Shown here in pieces: positions 53,347 through 61,947 of a stretch of DNA of 64,000 nucleotides. Source of the DNA: Saprospirales bacterium. Lineage in GTDB: Bacteria; Bacteroidota; Bacteroidia; Chitinophagales; Saprospiraceae. The position numbers and the translations under genes are program-made. How positions within the stretch are numbered: the first letter of the stretch is position 1; each line of letters opens with the position of its first letter. The stretch lies in the NCBI GenBank assembly GCA_016719895.1, contig JADJYG010000001.1, positions 1 through 64,000 on the forward strand, read 5' to 3'. Below the pieces are notes generated by a model. That model had not been told where the DNA came from. It saw only the letters and a program-made list of their open reading frames with translations, and did no database searches.

Positions 53347-54039
53347 ATGAAGGACGCCCAACCGGCAAAAAAAATCCTGATCGTAGATGACGAGCCGGAT
53401 ATACTGGAATTTTTGCAATACAACTTGCGAAAGGAAGGATATGAAGTGGTTTCCGCCAGCGACGGGAAAATGGCCCTGCAAGTTGCCGAACGGGAAAAGC
53501 CCGACCTGATCGTTCTGGATATCATGATGCCCGAACTGGATGGCGTGGAGACCTGCCGGCAACTTCGCGAAAAAAAAGAATTCGCCGATATCCCCATCGC
53601 TTTTTTAACTGCCCGGGATGAAGACTTTTCACAAATTACGGCCCTGGATGTCGGCGGGGATGACTATATCACCAAACCCATCAAGCCACGGGTACTGATG
53701 AGCCGGATCAATGCCTTACTCCGAAGAGTCGGCCGGCAGGAAGAGAACGATGAAGCAGATCTTCATGTCCACGACCTGGTCATCGATCGGCAAAAGGTGC
53801 TGGTATTTCGGGGCCCAACCTCCATTGAGCTACCGCGCAAAGAATTTGAAATTCTTTGGCTATTAGCTTCCAAACCCGGCAGGGTATTTACCCGGGAAGA
53901 GATATTCGACAAAATTTGGGGAAACGACGTAATCGTCGGCAACCGCACCATCGATGTACACATCCGCAAGATTCGCGAACGCCTTGGAGAAACGTATATT
54001 AAAACCATAAAAGGAATTGGGTACAAATTCGAATTTTAA
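53347..54039 (+). CDS. OmpR/PhoB-family response regulator
   Basis: A 230-residue two-component regulator. The receiver has the acidic pocket ILIVDDEPDILE, the phosphorylation site D58 in LIVLDIMMPELDG, and the conserved Thr/Lys (FLTARDE, DDYITKPIKP). The C-terminal winged-helix domain (about 130-230) has the DNA-binding motif LPRKEFEILWLLASKPGRVF and NRTIDVHIRKIRERLG. It lies 58 bases from the kinase gene on the same strand, which has its own -7 box. The pair resembles PhoB/PhoR; the regulated genes are unknown. Confidence 0.95.
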   Translation: MKDAQPAKKILIVDDEPDILEFLQYNLRKEGYEVVSASDGKMALQVAEREKPDLIVLDIMMPELDGVETCRQLREKKEFADIPIAFLTARDEDFSQITALDVGGDDYITKPIKPRVLMSRINALLRRVGRQEENDEADLHVHDLVIDRQKVLVFRGPTSIELPRKEFEILWLLASKPGRVFTREEIFDKIWGNDVIVGNRTIDVHIRKIRERLGETYIKTIKGIGYKFEF

Positions 54040-54062
54040 AACCCGTCCGGCGCAAAGTCCGC

Positions 54063-54070
54063 TATCTTTG
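54063..54070 (+). promoter_or_regulatory. Bacteroidota -7 promoter box
   Basis: TATCTTTG, 27 bases before the kinase ATG at 54098; suggests the kinase can be transcribed separately from the regulator. Confidence 0.5.
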
Positions 54071-54097
54071 CCTTCTGTCCAACCTTCTTTTGCGCCG

Positions 54098-55150
54098 ATG
54101 TTCAAAAACCAAAGCCCACGGCAACTGACGCTAATCTCCGCGTTTACCTCGTCGGCGATAATCTCTCTCCTGTTGGTACTGATCAGCACCTTTACCAGGG
54201 TTATGATGATTTCGCCGGTGGAAATCGCCATCGTATTTGCCGGAACTTTCGGGGCCAGCTATTTCGCCAATTACTTCTTTGTCCGGTATTATATTTTTCG
54301 GAAAATCAAACTGATCTACAAGGTCATACACCGGCATAAGTTACCTACCGACTTTAAGGCTGCAAAGATTCAAATGGATGCCGATATCCTGACCCAGGTA
54401 GAAAATGAAGTCGACCAATGGGCTGAAGAAAACACCCGGGAACTGGAAGAATTGGAAAAACTGGCTACCTATCGGCGCCGGTTTATCGGTGATGTATCGC
54501 ACGAACTGAAAACCCCGATTTTCAACATTCAGGGGTTCATCCATACCTTGTTGGACGGAGCAATAAACGACCCACAAGTAAATATGCAGTACTTGCAACG
54601 GGCGGCAAAAAATGTTGACCGGTTGCAGGCCATAGTTGAAGACCTGGAAACGATCAACAAGCTGGAGGCCGGGCAAATGATCCTGGATCTCCGTGAATTC
54701 GACATCCGGGATCTGACCGACGATGTATATTCCGACCTGGAAATGAAAGCCCGGGAACGGAATATCCGGCTGACCTATAAGGAAGGCGCCAACCAGCACT
54801 TCCGCGTACGTGCCGACAAAGAAAGCATTCGCCAGGTTTTGATTAACCTTGTCCACAACTCCATAAAATACGGCCGGGAAGGCGGTATCACCAAGGTGAG
54901 TTTTTACGATATGGAGAGCTATATCTTACTGGAAGTCAGTGATAACGGCATCGGTATCGAGCCGGAGCACCTGCCGCATGTATTCGATCGTTTTTTCCGG
55001 GTAGACAAGAGCCGTTCGCGCGAAGCAGGCGGCACCGGGCTAGGGCTGTCCATTGTCAAACACATCGTAGAAGCGCACAAACAGACTATAAACGTTCGGA
55101 GCAACCCTGGGCAGGGTTCGACTTTTGGGCTTACGCTGGAAAAGGCCTAA
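54098..55150 (+). CDS. Sensor histidine kinase
   Basis: A 350-residue membrane kinase starting at the ATG at 54098 (a longer frame overlapping the regulator gene exists). Two transmembrane helices lie at about 12-35 and 45-63; there is little periplasmic sequence. A coiled-coil/HAMP-like stretch leads to the H-box FIGDVSHELKTPIFNIQGFI, then N-box LVHNSIKYGREGG, G1 DNGIGIEPEHLPHVFDRFF and G2 GGTGLGLSIVKHIVEAH. It is probably the cognate kinase of the regulator 58 bases upstream. The short sensor suggests sensing within the membrane or through a partner. Confidence 0.95.
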   Translation: MFKNQSPRQLTLISAFTSSAIISLLLVLISTFTRVMMISPVEIAIVFAGTFGASYFANYFFVRYYIFRKIKLIYKVIHRHKLPTDFKAAKIQMDADILTQVENEVDQWAEENTRELEELEKLATYRRRFIGDVSHELKTPIFNIQGFIHTLLDGAINDPQVNMQYLQRAAKNVDRLQAIVEDLETINKLEAGQMILDLREFDIRDLTDDVYSDLEMKARERNIRLTYKEGANQHFRVRADKESIRQVLINLVHNSIKYGREGGITKVSFYDMESYILLEVSDNGIGIEPEHLPHVFDRFFRVDKSRSREAGGTGLGLSIVKHIVEAHKQTINVRSNPGQGSTFGLTLEKA

Positions 55151-55155
55151 AATCA

Positions 55156-55743
55156 CTATTCTTTGACATCGATCAGGTATTGCCGCAGTTTTTCCGTTGC
55201 CTTTGCGCGGTGGCTGACCTGGTTTTTTACGGCCTCCCCCAGCGCTGCGAAGGTTTGGTCATAGCCATCCGGAATAAACACCGGATCATAGCCAAATCCG
55301 CCAGTTCCTTGTTTTTCAAAAGCAATCCGACCAGTACAAACTCCTTCCAGCAATACCTCCTTACCATTGGTTAAGATGGCTATAACGGTACGGAAACGGG
55401 CTTGCCGGTTAGTTTGATCTTTCAGCCGCTCGAGCAGCAACCGAATATTGGCGTCCGGGTCTTTGGCCGCTCCGGCAAAACGGGCCGTGTGCACACCCGG
55501 AGCGCCGCCCAACGCGTCCACTTCCAAGCCCGTATCTTCGGAAAAACAATCGAACCCGAATTTTTCCCGGACAAAACGCGCCTTCAGCAGGGCATTGCCT
55601 TCCAGGGTACCTTCCGTTTCTTCAATTTCTTCCTGGCAACCGATGTCCTGAAGCGTTTTGATCTGATAGGCGCCACCGAGCATATGTTCGATTTCGCGGG
55701 CTTTGTGCGGATTATTGGTAGCAAAAACGAGGCTCTGCATCAT
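55156..55743 (-). CDS. rdgB: XTP/dITP diphosphohydrolase (HAM1 family)
   Basis: A 195-residue house-cleaning pyrophosphatase that hydrolyses ITP, XTP and their deoxy forms to monophosphates. Conserved motifs: FATNNPHKAREIEHML at the N-terminus, SEDTGLEVDALGGAPGVHTA, then FEKQGTGGFGYDPVFIPDGY and SHRAKATEKL. It ends 5 bases from the convergent kinase gene. Confidence 0.95.
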   Translation of the reverse strand: MMQSLVFATNNPHKAREIEHMLGGAYQIKTLQDIGCQEEIEETEGTLEGNALLKARFVREKFGFDCFSEDTGLEVDALGGAPGVHTARFAGAAKDPDANIRLLLERLKDQTNRQARFRTVIAILTNGKEVLLEGVCTGRIAFEKQGTGGFGYDPVFIPDGYDQTFAALGEAVKNQVSHRAKATEKLRQYLIDVKE

Positions 55744-55791
55744 TTTGGTTGAATGTGGAAATAATAAGCCATTCCGGTCGCCCTCCTCCCC

Positions 55792-57333
55792 TTATAGTGG
55801 AATATTCCCGTGCTTTCGCTTCGGCCGGGATACGGCCTTGTGTTCCAGCATGGCGAAAGCTTTGATCAATTTTCTACGGGTTTCTTTCGGATGGATGACC
55901 TCATCGATAAATCCCCGCGCTGCAGCCCGGTAAGGATTGGCAAAGGTGGCGGCATATTCCATTTCTTTTTCCGCCAGTTTAGCCGCTGGGTCCGGCGCCG
56001 CATCAATTTCTTTTTTAAAAATTATTTCGGAAGCTCCTTTGGCGCCCATGACGGCGATCTCGGCATTAGGCCAGGCAAAATTCATATCGGCCCCAATGTG
56101 TTTGGAGTTCATTACATCGTATGCGCCGCCGTATGCCTTCCTGGTGATAACCGTGACCCGCGGTACGGTAGCTTCTGAAAAAGCATAAAGTAATTTGGCG
56201 CCATTCGTGATGATCGCATTCCATTCCTGATCGGTGCCGGGCAGGAAGCCGGGCACATCTTCCAGGACCAGGAGCGGAATATTAAAACAGTCACAAAACC
56301 GAACAAACCGGGCGCCTTTTTTGGAGGAATTCACATCCAGTACGCCTGCCAGGCACATTGGCTGGTTGGCTACGATACCGATACTGCGTCCGGCAAGCCG
56401 GGCAAAGCCCACCACGATATTCTCTGCATAACTTTCCTGGATTTCAAAAAAAGAGCCTGTATCCACGATACCGGCGATAACTTCCTTGATATCATACGGA
56501 TGGTTGGGGCTTTCCGGCACGATGTGATCCAACTCGGGGCGGTATTCATCGCCCAGCGTATAGGGCAATTCCGGCGCTTTGTCTTCACAATTTTGTGGAA
56601 AGTAGCTCAGAAGTCGTTTGACCTTCTCCACACAATCCATATCATTGGTTGCCACCAGGTGCGTCACACCCGACTTGGTGGAGTGTGCGCTGGCGCCGCC
56701 GAGTTCCTCGCTGCTCACTTCTTCGTTGGTCACGGTTTTCACCACGTTGGGGCCGGTTACGAACATATAGGAAGTGTTTTCCACCATTACGATAAAATCG
56801 GTCATCGCCGGGCTATATACGGCGCCACCGGCGCAGGGGCCCATGATTGCAGAAATTTGAGGCACTACCCCACTGGATTGCACATTGCGGAAAAATATAT
56901 CGGCATACCCCCCGAGTGAATTCACCCCTTCCTGGATGCGGGCGCCGCCGGAGTCATTCAGGCCGATGACCGGCGCGCCGTTCCGCACCGCCAGATCCAT
57001 AATTTTGCAGATTTTTTCAGCATGCGTCTCGGACAAGGAGCCGCCGAAAACAGTAAAATCCTGGGCAAAAACATATACCAGGCGCCCGCCAATAGTACCA
57101 TATCCGGTTACGACGCCGTCGCCAGGCACGATTTGATCTGCCATGCCGAAGTCGTGATTGCGATGGGTTACCAAAGCGCCGATTTCTTCGAAAGAATCTT
57201 CATCCAGCAAAAAATGAATGCGCTCCCTTGCGGTAAGTTTACCCTTTTTATGTTGGGCATCGATACGGGCCTGGCCGCCACCGAGTTTGGCTTCGGCGAG
57301 TTTTTCGTGGAGAATATCAAATTTTTGGTCCAT
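55792..57333 (-). CDS. Acyl-CoA carboxylase beta (carboxyltransferase) subunit
   Basis: A 513-residue biotin-dependent carboxyltransferase, of the propionyl-/methylmalonyl-CoA type. The start at the ATG at 57333 (MDQKFDILHEKLAEAKLGGG) is preferred to an upstream GTG. The acyl-CoA half has LNDSGGARIQEGVNSLGGYA and IMGPCAGGAVYSPAMTDF; the biotin half has FLPGTDQEWNAIITNGAKLL, TRKAYGGAYDVMNSKHIGAD and AAARGFIDEVIHP. No biotin carboxylase or biotin carrier gene is adjacent, so the partner subunits lie elsewhere. A methylmalonyl-CoA decarboxylase role cannot be excluded. Confidence 0.93.
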   Translation of the reverse strand: MDQKFDILHEKLAEAKLGGGQARIDAQHKKGKLTARERIHFLLDEDSFEEIGALVTHRNHDFGMADQIVPGDGVVTGYGTIGGRLVYVFAQDFTVFGGSLSETHAEKICKIMDLAVRNGAPVIGLNDSGGARIQEGVNSLGGYADIFFRNVQSSGVVPQISAIMGPCAGGAVYSPAMTDFIVMVENTSYMFVTGPNVVKTVTNEEVSSEELGGASAHSTKSGVTHLVATNDMDCVEKVKRLLSYFPQNCEDKAPELPYTLGDEYRPELDHIVPESPNHPYDIKEVIAGIVDTGSFFEIQESYAENIVVGFARLAGRSIGIVANQPMCLAGVLDVNSSKKGARFVRFCDCFNIPLLVLEDVPGFLPGTDQEWNAIITNGAKLLYAFSEATVPRVTVITRKAYGGAYDVMNSKHIGADMNFAWPNAEIAVMGAKGASEIIFKKEIDAAPDPAAKLAEKEMEYAATFANPYRAAARGFIDEVIHPKETRRKLIKAFAMLEHKAVSRPKRKHGNIPL

Positions 57334-57360
57334 TTGAATAATCTTGCAGTGCACTTGCAC

Positions 57361-59580
57361 TTATTTGATTTGCTGCATGATCGACCGAAACTGTTGCGCA
57401 GCGGAGGTATTACCCACCGACTCGTAGATCATGGCTGAAAACTCATAAGCAGGTTTGAACGTAGGTGAAATTTCAATGGCCTTCCGGAGTTGGTTCAAGG
57501 CGGTTTGGTTATCGCCCTGCCGTTGGGATATGGTGGCCAGGTAGTAGTATGCGGCCGGATTGGAAGGCTCCCGTTTCAGGGCGCCCTCAAACTGTGCCCT
57601 TGCCCGGCCAAGGTCCCCTTTGTTGATCCAGTACAGACCAAGCAGGTTGTTGGCACCTACGTCATTGGGGCTGATAGTCAGGGTTTTTTCTGCTGCGGTA
57701 CGCGCTTCTTCCAATTGGCTGCTGTTGAGGTATGCTTGCGCCAGGCTGCTCCAGGCCAGTTCATTATCCGGTACTGACGCCACTTCTTTTTTCAAATTTT
57801 CAATGGCGCCATTCCAGTCGCCCAGTTTCATTGCAGCTATTCCAAGGGCACAATTCCGGCCATTGTCTTTTAATACTGCCAGCAAGGGCGTCCCACCCGC
57901 CTGCACCATGTATACGGCATTGTCTGGAGGCCAGAGGCCTTTTGATAAAGCACTGCCATCGATAAAACGAGTCGGGTAAAGGCCATAATCCCAGGCGTCG
58001 TCACAGCGGCGCTCCCATTTCAGGTATTTGAGTTTGACCTTGTCGCCGTATTTAGCCAACAGTTTTTGTGCCGGGTAAAACATATTGGTGGCGATGACCA
58101 CTACCCCGGGCATATCCGGCTTCAGGATACCTTCTTTTTCCATCCATTCGATACCCTGCCGGATACTCAGCCCCCAATAATCCGTTTCATACCGGCCGTA
58201 AGCCCCATTGATTCCGCCGGCAAGGGGATTGAAATAAACATAGGGGATTTTTGGATTGCGCGCGATAAATACTGCCACATCGGTCAAAAGCAGCCCCATT
58301 CCTGCATAGGTAGCGTACTGCAAAACTTTTTTTGCCGACAGCATCCGGATCAGCTCGTTCCAGAACAATGCTGCCGCAATCACCAATGGCGGATAAGCAA
58401 AGGTGAGTTGGCGCCAGCCGTCATAAAGGTTTGATTTTTTATAAATGACGTAAAATACCGGGAAAATGGCAGCGAAAAATACTAACCCGACCCAAAGTGG
58501 TTGGTACCGGCGCAGCAAACGCGGCAATAGCGCCAGGCTGCCGAGAAAGCCGAACACGGCGGCCAAGGGGATGGTGTTGACAATCCATCGAATGGCGTAA
58601 TGCCAGGGCGTTTGGTCTGACTTGACATTCACGCCATCATATAAAACCCGGATAGCAATTTCAAAATCGGAGAATTTTGCCAGCGCATAAAACGGGTTTT
58701 TCAATGGGTTTTGCAGGGCAAAAGGCCAAAATAACAGGGCTGCCATATACCCGGCCAACGCCACACTTATGACCACGGCGGCATACCGGCCGAATATTTT
58801 TTTATTGAACAAACCTCCCCAGCCATTTTTCAAGACCAGGAACAATCCGGCAAACAGGAACAGGTATGCAAAATTGAGTAAACCGCCGGCGCGCATTGCC
58901 AGTGAAAGGGCAAGGCCTGCTACCAGGCCGGCAATATTCCAGCGCCCCGGCGCCGGCATGCGCCCCAATACAGCGGCCATGTTATAAATGGCCATCATAT
59001 AGCCTGCCGCAAAAGGGATATCCTTAGGATTCATCAGTGAATCGCCCAAAAACCTCGGCGAGAGCAACAACATCAGCAAGCTGAAGATACCGGCTTTCCA
59101 GCCGGCAATCAGCCGGGCTAACAGGGCCGCGCAAAGCAAAGCCACCCAACCAAGCCCGGCGCTAAAGAGGTGCCGCACCTGGTGATAAGCCAGTTCGCTG
59201 TCTGAAAAACCAAGGGCCTTATTGGTAAAACCGGTGACAATTTCGAAAAAACCGCCATAGAGGTGCATATTACCGTCGGATACCTTCAAGGCGGCCGTGT
59301 CGCGGCCAAAAGAACTGTAATAGTCGACTAATTTCTGGCTGTAGGCGTTTTGGAATTTATCGTCGGCATTGATTCCACTGCCCAAGGAAAGGGCAAGAAA
59401 GCTTACCAATCCAAGAATGGCCAGGCCCCAGAAAACCTTGCGCAGCACAGGATCCGACACAGAGGACGCGTCCGGGCGCTCCAACATATCCCGGTGCGGA
59501 CGTGGAGCGGGTACAGGAGGCCTTGGGGATTGTTTTTTAACGGTATGAATTTTCGAACTGGATTTGCCGGATTTTGCCAT
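57361..59580 (-). CDS. GT-C-type polytopic membrane protein with C-terminal TPR domain
   Basis: A 739-residue membrane protein starting at the ATG at 59580 (MAKSGKSSSKIHTV). After a basic cytoplasmic tail it has about ten transmembrane helices with a first periplasmic loop (INADDKFQNAYSQKLVDYYS, then DGNMHLYGGFFE); an Asp in the first loop and this plan resemble GT-C mannosyl-/glycosyltransferases using polyprenyl-phosphate sugars. The last 170 residues are TPR repeats (AWSSLAQAYLNSSQLEEA, NLLGLYWINKGDLGRARAQF, AYYYLATISQRQGDNQTAL). The acceptor is unknown. It lies upstream of the carboxylase gene. Confidence 0.78.
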   Translation of the reverse strand: MAKSGKSSSKIHTVKKQSPRPPVPAPRPHRDMLERPDASSVSDPVLRKVFWGLAILGLVSFLALSLGSGINADDKFQNAYSQKLVDYYSSFGRDTAALKVSDGNMHLYGGFFEIVTGFTNKALGFSDSELAYHQVRHLFSAGLGWVALLCAALLARLIAGWKAGIFSLLMLLLSPRFLGDSLMNPKDIPFAAGYMMAIYNMAAVLGRMPAPGRWNIAGLVAGLALSLAMRAGGLLNFAYLFLFAGLFLVLKNGWGGLFNKKIFGRYAAVVISVALAGYMAALLFWPFALQNPLKNPFYALAKFSDFEIAIRVLYDGVNVKSDQTPWHYAIRWIVNTIPLAAVFGFLGSLALLPRLLRRYQPLWVGLVFFAAIFPVFYVIYKKSNLYDGWRQLTFAYPPLVIAAALFWNELIRMLSAKKVLQYATYAGMGLLLTDVAVFIARNPKIPYVYFNPLAGGINGAYGRYETDYWGLSIRQGIEWMEKEGILKPDMPGVVVIATNMFYPAQKLLAKYGDKVKLKYLKWERRCDDAWDYGLYPTRFIDGSALSKGLWPPDNAVYMVQAGGTPLLAVLKDNGRNCALGIAAMKLGDWNGAIENLKKEVASVPDNELAWSSLAQAYLNSSQLEEARTAAEKTLTISPNDVGANNLLGLYWINKGDLGRARAQFEGALKREPSNPAAYYYLATISQRQGDNQTALNQLRKAIEISPTFKPAYEFSAMIYESVGNTSAAQQFRSIMQQIK

Positions 59581-59669
59581 AATGCCTGCTGTGGGAGGGT
59601 AATGCCTGGTTGCACTACCCGGATTCCATTTACGGCGCGTAAGGTAGGGAGATTTGTTTTTATACTGTA

Positions 59670-59891
59670 CTACTGGCCTTGCTGGCGGACAAAATACCAA
59701 ACCAACCCGGCAGCCATTAACAGTATTAAAATAACCAGCGCTACGGCGCCCAGCTGCAAAAACCGGATAGTCCGGCGCTGGCCTTGTCGCCGTTTTTCCA
59801 GCCGGTCCTCCAATTTCTTCCAGGCGTGCTCGGGTGGCCGCTCGAAGAGTTTGGACTCGTTTTCTCTGAAAAAATCAAACAGGTCTGGCAC
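59670..59891 (-). CDS. Minimal single-pass membrane protein, sigma unit C partner
   Basis: A 73-residue protein starting at a GTG (59891); an in-frame stop lies 15 bases upstream and there is no ATG, so the GTG is the only reasonable start. The N-terminal 40 residues are charged and contain RPPEHAWKKLEDRLEKR, matching the W-x2-[LVM]-x3-L segment of the other two partners (W24, L27, L31). One helix (about 43-67, LQLGAVALVILILLMAAGLV) and a five-residue tail end it. There is practically no periplasmic domain, so it could not sense a surface signal by itself. It starts 21 bases after the sigma-factor stop. Confidence 0.8.
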   Translation of the reverse strand: MPDLFDFFRENESKLFERPPEHAWKKLEDRLEKRRQGQRRTIRFLQLGAVALVILILLMAAGLVWYFVRQQGQ

Positions 59892-59912
59892 GGGTGAGTG
59901 AGTGCGTTAGAA

Positions 59913-60443
59913 TTAAACAATGCCTTTGGCTTTTAAGAGGGTCTTCATTTTTTCTTTGGCCAGGATGAGTTGCGATTTGCTGGTATTGATGCTAATACCG
60001 AGCAGGTCTGCAATTTCCTGGTGTTTGTATCCTTCGAGCACATATAAGTTAAAAACGGTGCGGTAGCCATTCGGAAGTTGATTGAGCAAATCCCGAATTT
60101 CCCGGGCGGAAATATCTGCCTCGATGGAAAAACTATCTGCCTCGGTGGTCGATTGAAAAACATCGCCCGGGAAAATGAGCGGCTGCCCGCGCCGGAGCAA
60201 CATTAAGGATTCATTCACCATTATCCGCCGCACCCACCCTTCAAAGCTTCCCGCGCCCGTGTAGGTATGGATTTGGGCAAAAACCTTATAAAAGCCGCTT
60301 ATCAGGGCTTCCTCGGCGTCTTCCCGGGATACCAAATACCGCCTGCATACCGCAAACATCAGCGGGGAATAGCGATCGTACAACCACTTTTGAGCCGCCC
60401 GGTCTTGCGCTTTCAGCCGTTCTATGAGGGTATGTTCGGTCAT
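59913..60443 (-). CDS. ECF RNA polymerase sigma factor (unit C)
   Basis: A 176-residue ECF sigma factor. Region 2: LKAQDRAAQKWLYDRYSPLM to WVRRIMVNESLMLLRRG, region 4: LPNGYRTVFNLYVLEGYKHQ with helix-turn-helix EIADLLGISINTSKSQLILA. It is clearly related to the sigma factors at 23002 and 28855. Upstream, CATCTTTG ends 7 bases before the ATG on the minus strand, a one-mismatch -7 box that would give an almost leaderless transcript. It is divergent from lysA. Confidence 0.92.
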   Translation of the reverse strand: MTEHTLIERLKAQDRAAQKWLYDRYSPLMFAVCRRYLVSREDAEEALISGFYKVFAQIHTYTGAGSFEGWVRRIMVNESLMLLRRGQPLIFPGDVFQSTTEADSFSIEADISAREIRDLLNQLPNGYRTVFNLYVLEGYKHQEIADLLGISINTSKSQLILAKEKMKTLLKAKGIV

Positions 60444-60515
60444 TCAGAAACAAAGATGCGTTAAGCCTGTGAATTTGGCGGTTGGCCGTATAAATAAATC
60501 CTCCGGCAAACCGCC

Positions 60516-60523
60516 TATTTTTG
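60516..60523 (+). promoter_or_regulatory. Bacteroidota -7 promoter box of lysA
   Basis: TATTTTTG, 52 bases before the TTG start of lysA at 60576. Confidence 0.5.
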
Positions 60524-60575
60524 CACCCCAAACAGCACCGCCTGTATTTATCACACGCTAACCCACTCCTGCACC

Positions 60576-61808
60576 TTGGAACTCATCAACGGAAAGTACC
60601 AGTTAGCCGGCGGTATCGACCCGCTGGCGCTTTGTAAAACATACGGCACACCTTTATATGTATACGATACCAGCGTCATGGAACGGCAATACCGGCGTAT
60701 CGCCAGGGCGTTCCCTTACCCCAATCTGCGGATACACTATGCCTGTAAAGCACTGACCAACCTCAGCGTAATGCGTCTTTTCCACAGCTGGGGGGCGGGC
60801 CTGGATTGTGTCTCCATCCAGGAAGTGCAACTCGGTCTTATTGCCGGGTTTGAACCGGAAAATATTCTATATACGCCCAACTTTGCCGCTTTGGATGAAT
60901 TCGAGGAAGCCGTCCGGTTGGGCGTCCTGATTAATATCGATGCTATTCCGATGCTGGAAAACTGGGGCCTCCACCACAAAGAAGTGCCTGTATGCATCCG
61001 GATCAACCCGCATTTGATGGCCGGCGGGCATCAGAACATCAGTGTGGGGCATATAGATTCCAAATTCGGTATCAGCATCCACCAACTACCGCATGTGTTG
61101 CGGATAGTGGACAGCCAGGGGCTTCGTATTGAAGGCCTGCACATGCACACCGGATCGGATATCCTCGACGTGGACGTATTCCTGCGAGGGGCCGAAATCC
61201 TGTTCGAGGCCGCACTAAAATTTCCCGACTTGAAATACATCGACTTGGGCAGCGGATTTAAGGTGCCGTATAAACCCGACGATATCGAAACCGACGTCGA
61301 GGAACTGGGCGAAAAACTAAGTCAGCGCTTTGCATCATTCTGCCGGGAATATGGCCGGGAACTAACCTTGATGTTCGAGCCCGGCAAGTTTCTGGTCAGT
61401 GAAGCCGGGTATCTGTTTGCCCGGTGTACCCTGGTCAAACAAACGACTTCCACCGTCTTCGTGGGCCTTGATACCGGCCTCAACCACCTCATCCGGCCCA
61501 TGTTTTACGGCGCCTATCACAAGATCGTCAATGTGACGGAGCCACAATTCAAACCCCGGATTTACACCGTGGTAGGTAATATCTGCGAAACCGACACCTT
61601 CGGGAGCGACCGGCGCATCGCAGAGGTGGTGGAAGGCGATATTCTTGGTATTTTCAATGCTGGCGCTTACGGCTGGATGATGGCATCCAACTATAATTCC
61701 CGGCCCCGGCCAGCGGAAATATTGCTGTACCAGGGTAAAGCCCACTTGATCCGGCGCCGGGAAACACTGGATGACCTGATGCGCAACCAGGTACAACCTG
61801 ATGTTTAA
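60576..61808 (+). CDS. lysA: Diaminopimelate decarboxylase
   Basis: A 410-residue PLP enzyme of fold type III that converts meso-diaminopimelate to lysine. The PLP-binding Lys is in RIHYACKALTN; the glycine-rich phosphate loop is IDLGSGFKVPY, and EPGKFLVSEAG and the C-terminal ETDTFGSDRRI with GAYGWMMASNYNSRPRP complete the family pattern. The start is the TTG at 60576 (MELINGKYQ), where family similarity begins; no ATG lies in frame upstream. The C-terminal ECDxF-type motif reads as CETDTFGSD, normal for DAP decarboxylases. Confidence 0.93.
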   Translation: MELINGKYQLAGGIDPLALCKTYGTPLYVYDTSVMERQYRRIARAFPYPNLRIHYACKALTNLSVMRLFHSWGAGLDCVSIQEVQLGLIAGFEPENILYTPNFAALDEFEEAVRLGVLINIDAIPMLENWGLHHKEVPVCIRINPHLMAGGHQNISVGHIDSKFGISIHQLPHVLRIVDSQGLRIEGLHMHTGSDILDVDVFLRGAEILFEAALKFPDLKYIDLGSGFKVPYKPDDIETDVEELGEKLSQRFASFCREYGRELTLMFEPGKFLVSEAGYLFARCTLVKQTTSTVFVGLDTGLNHLIRPMFYGAYHKIVNVTEPQFKPRIYTVVGNICETDTFGSDRRIAEVVEGDILGIFNAGAYGWMMASNYNSRPRPAEILLYQGKAHLIRRRETLDDLMRNQVQPDV

Positions 61809-61871
61809 TTCTATACAAAGATTTCATGGCATACCTGCGACAAACTGAAATAAAAAATACCCGGCGAAAGT

Positions 61872-61900
61872 TTTGGCGAATTAAAAGTTTTATACTTTTG
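61872..61900 (+). promoter_or_regulatory. Complete Bacteroidota promoter of the M57 protease gene
   Basis: TTTG (61872-61875) and TACTTTTG (61893-61900) are separated by 17 bases: both boxes of the Bacteroidota sigma-A promoter (-33 TTTG, -7 TAnnTTTG). The ATG lies 47 bases downstream. Confidence 0.7.
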
Positions 61901-61947
61901 GCCAGTTTAAAACTTAATCATTAACGCATAATCAAACTTTCTGTACC

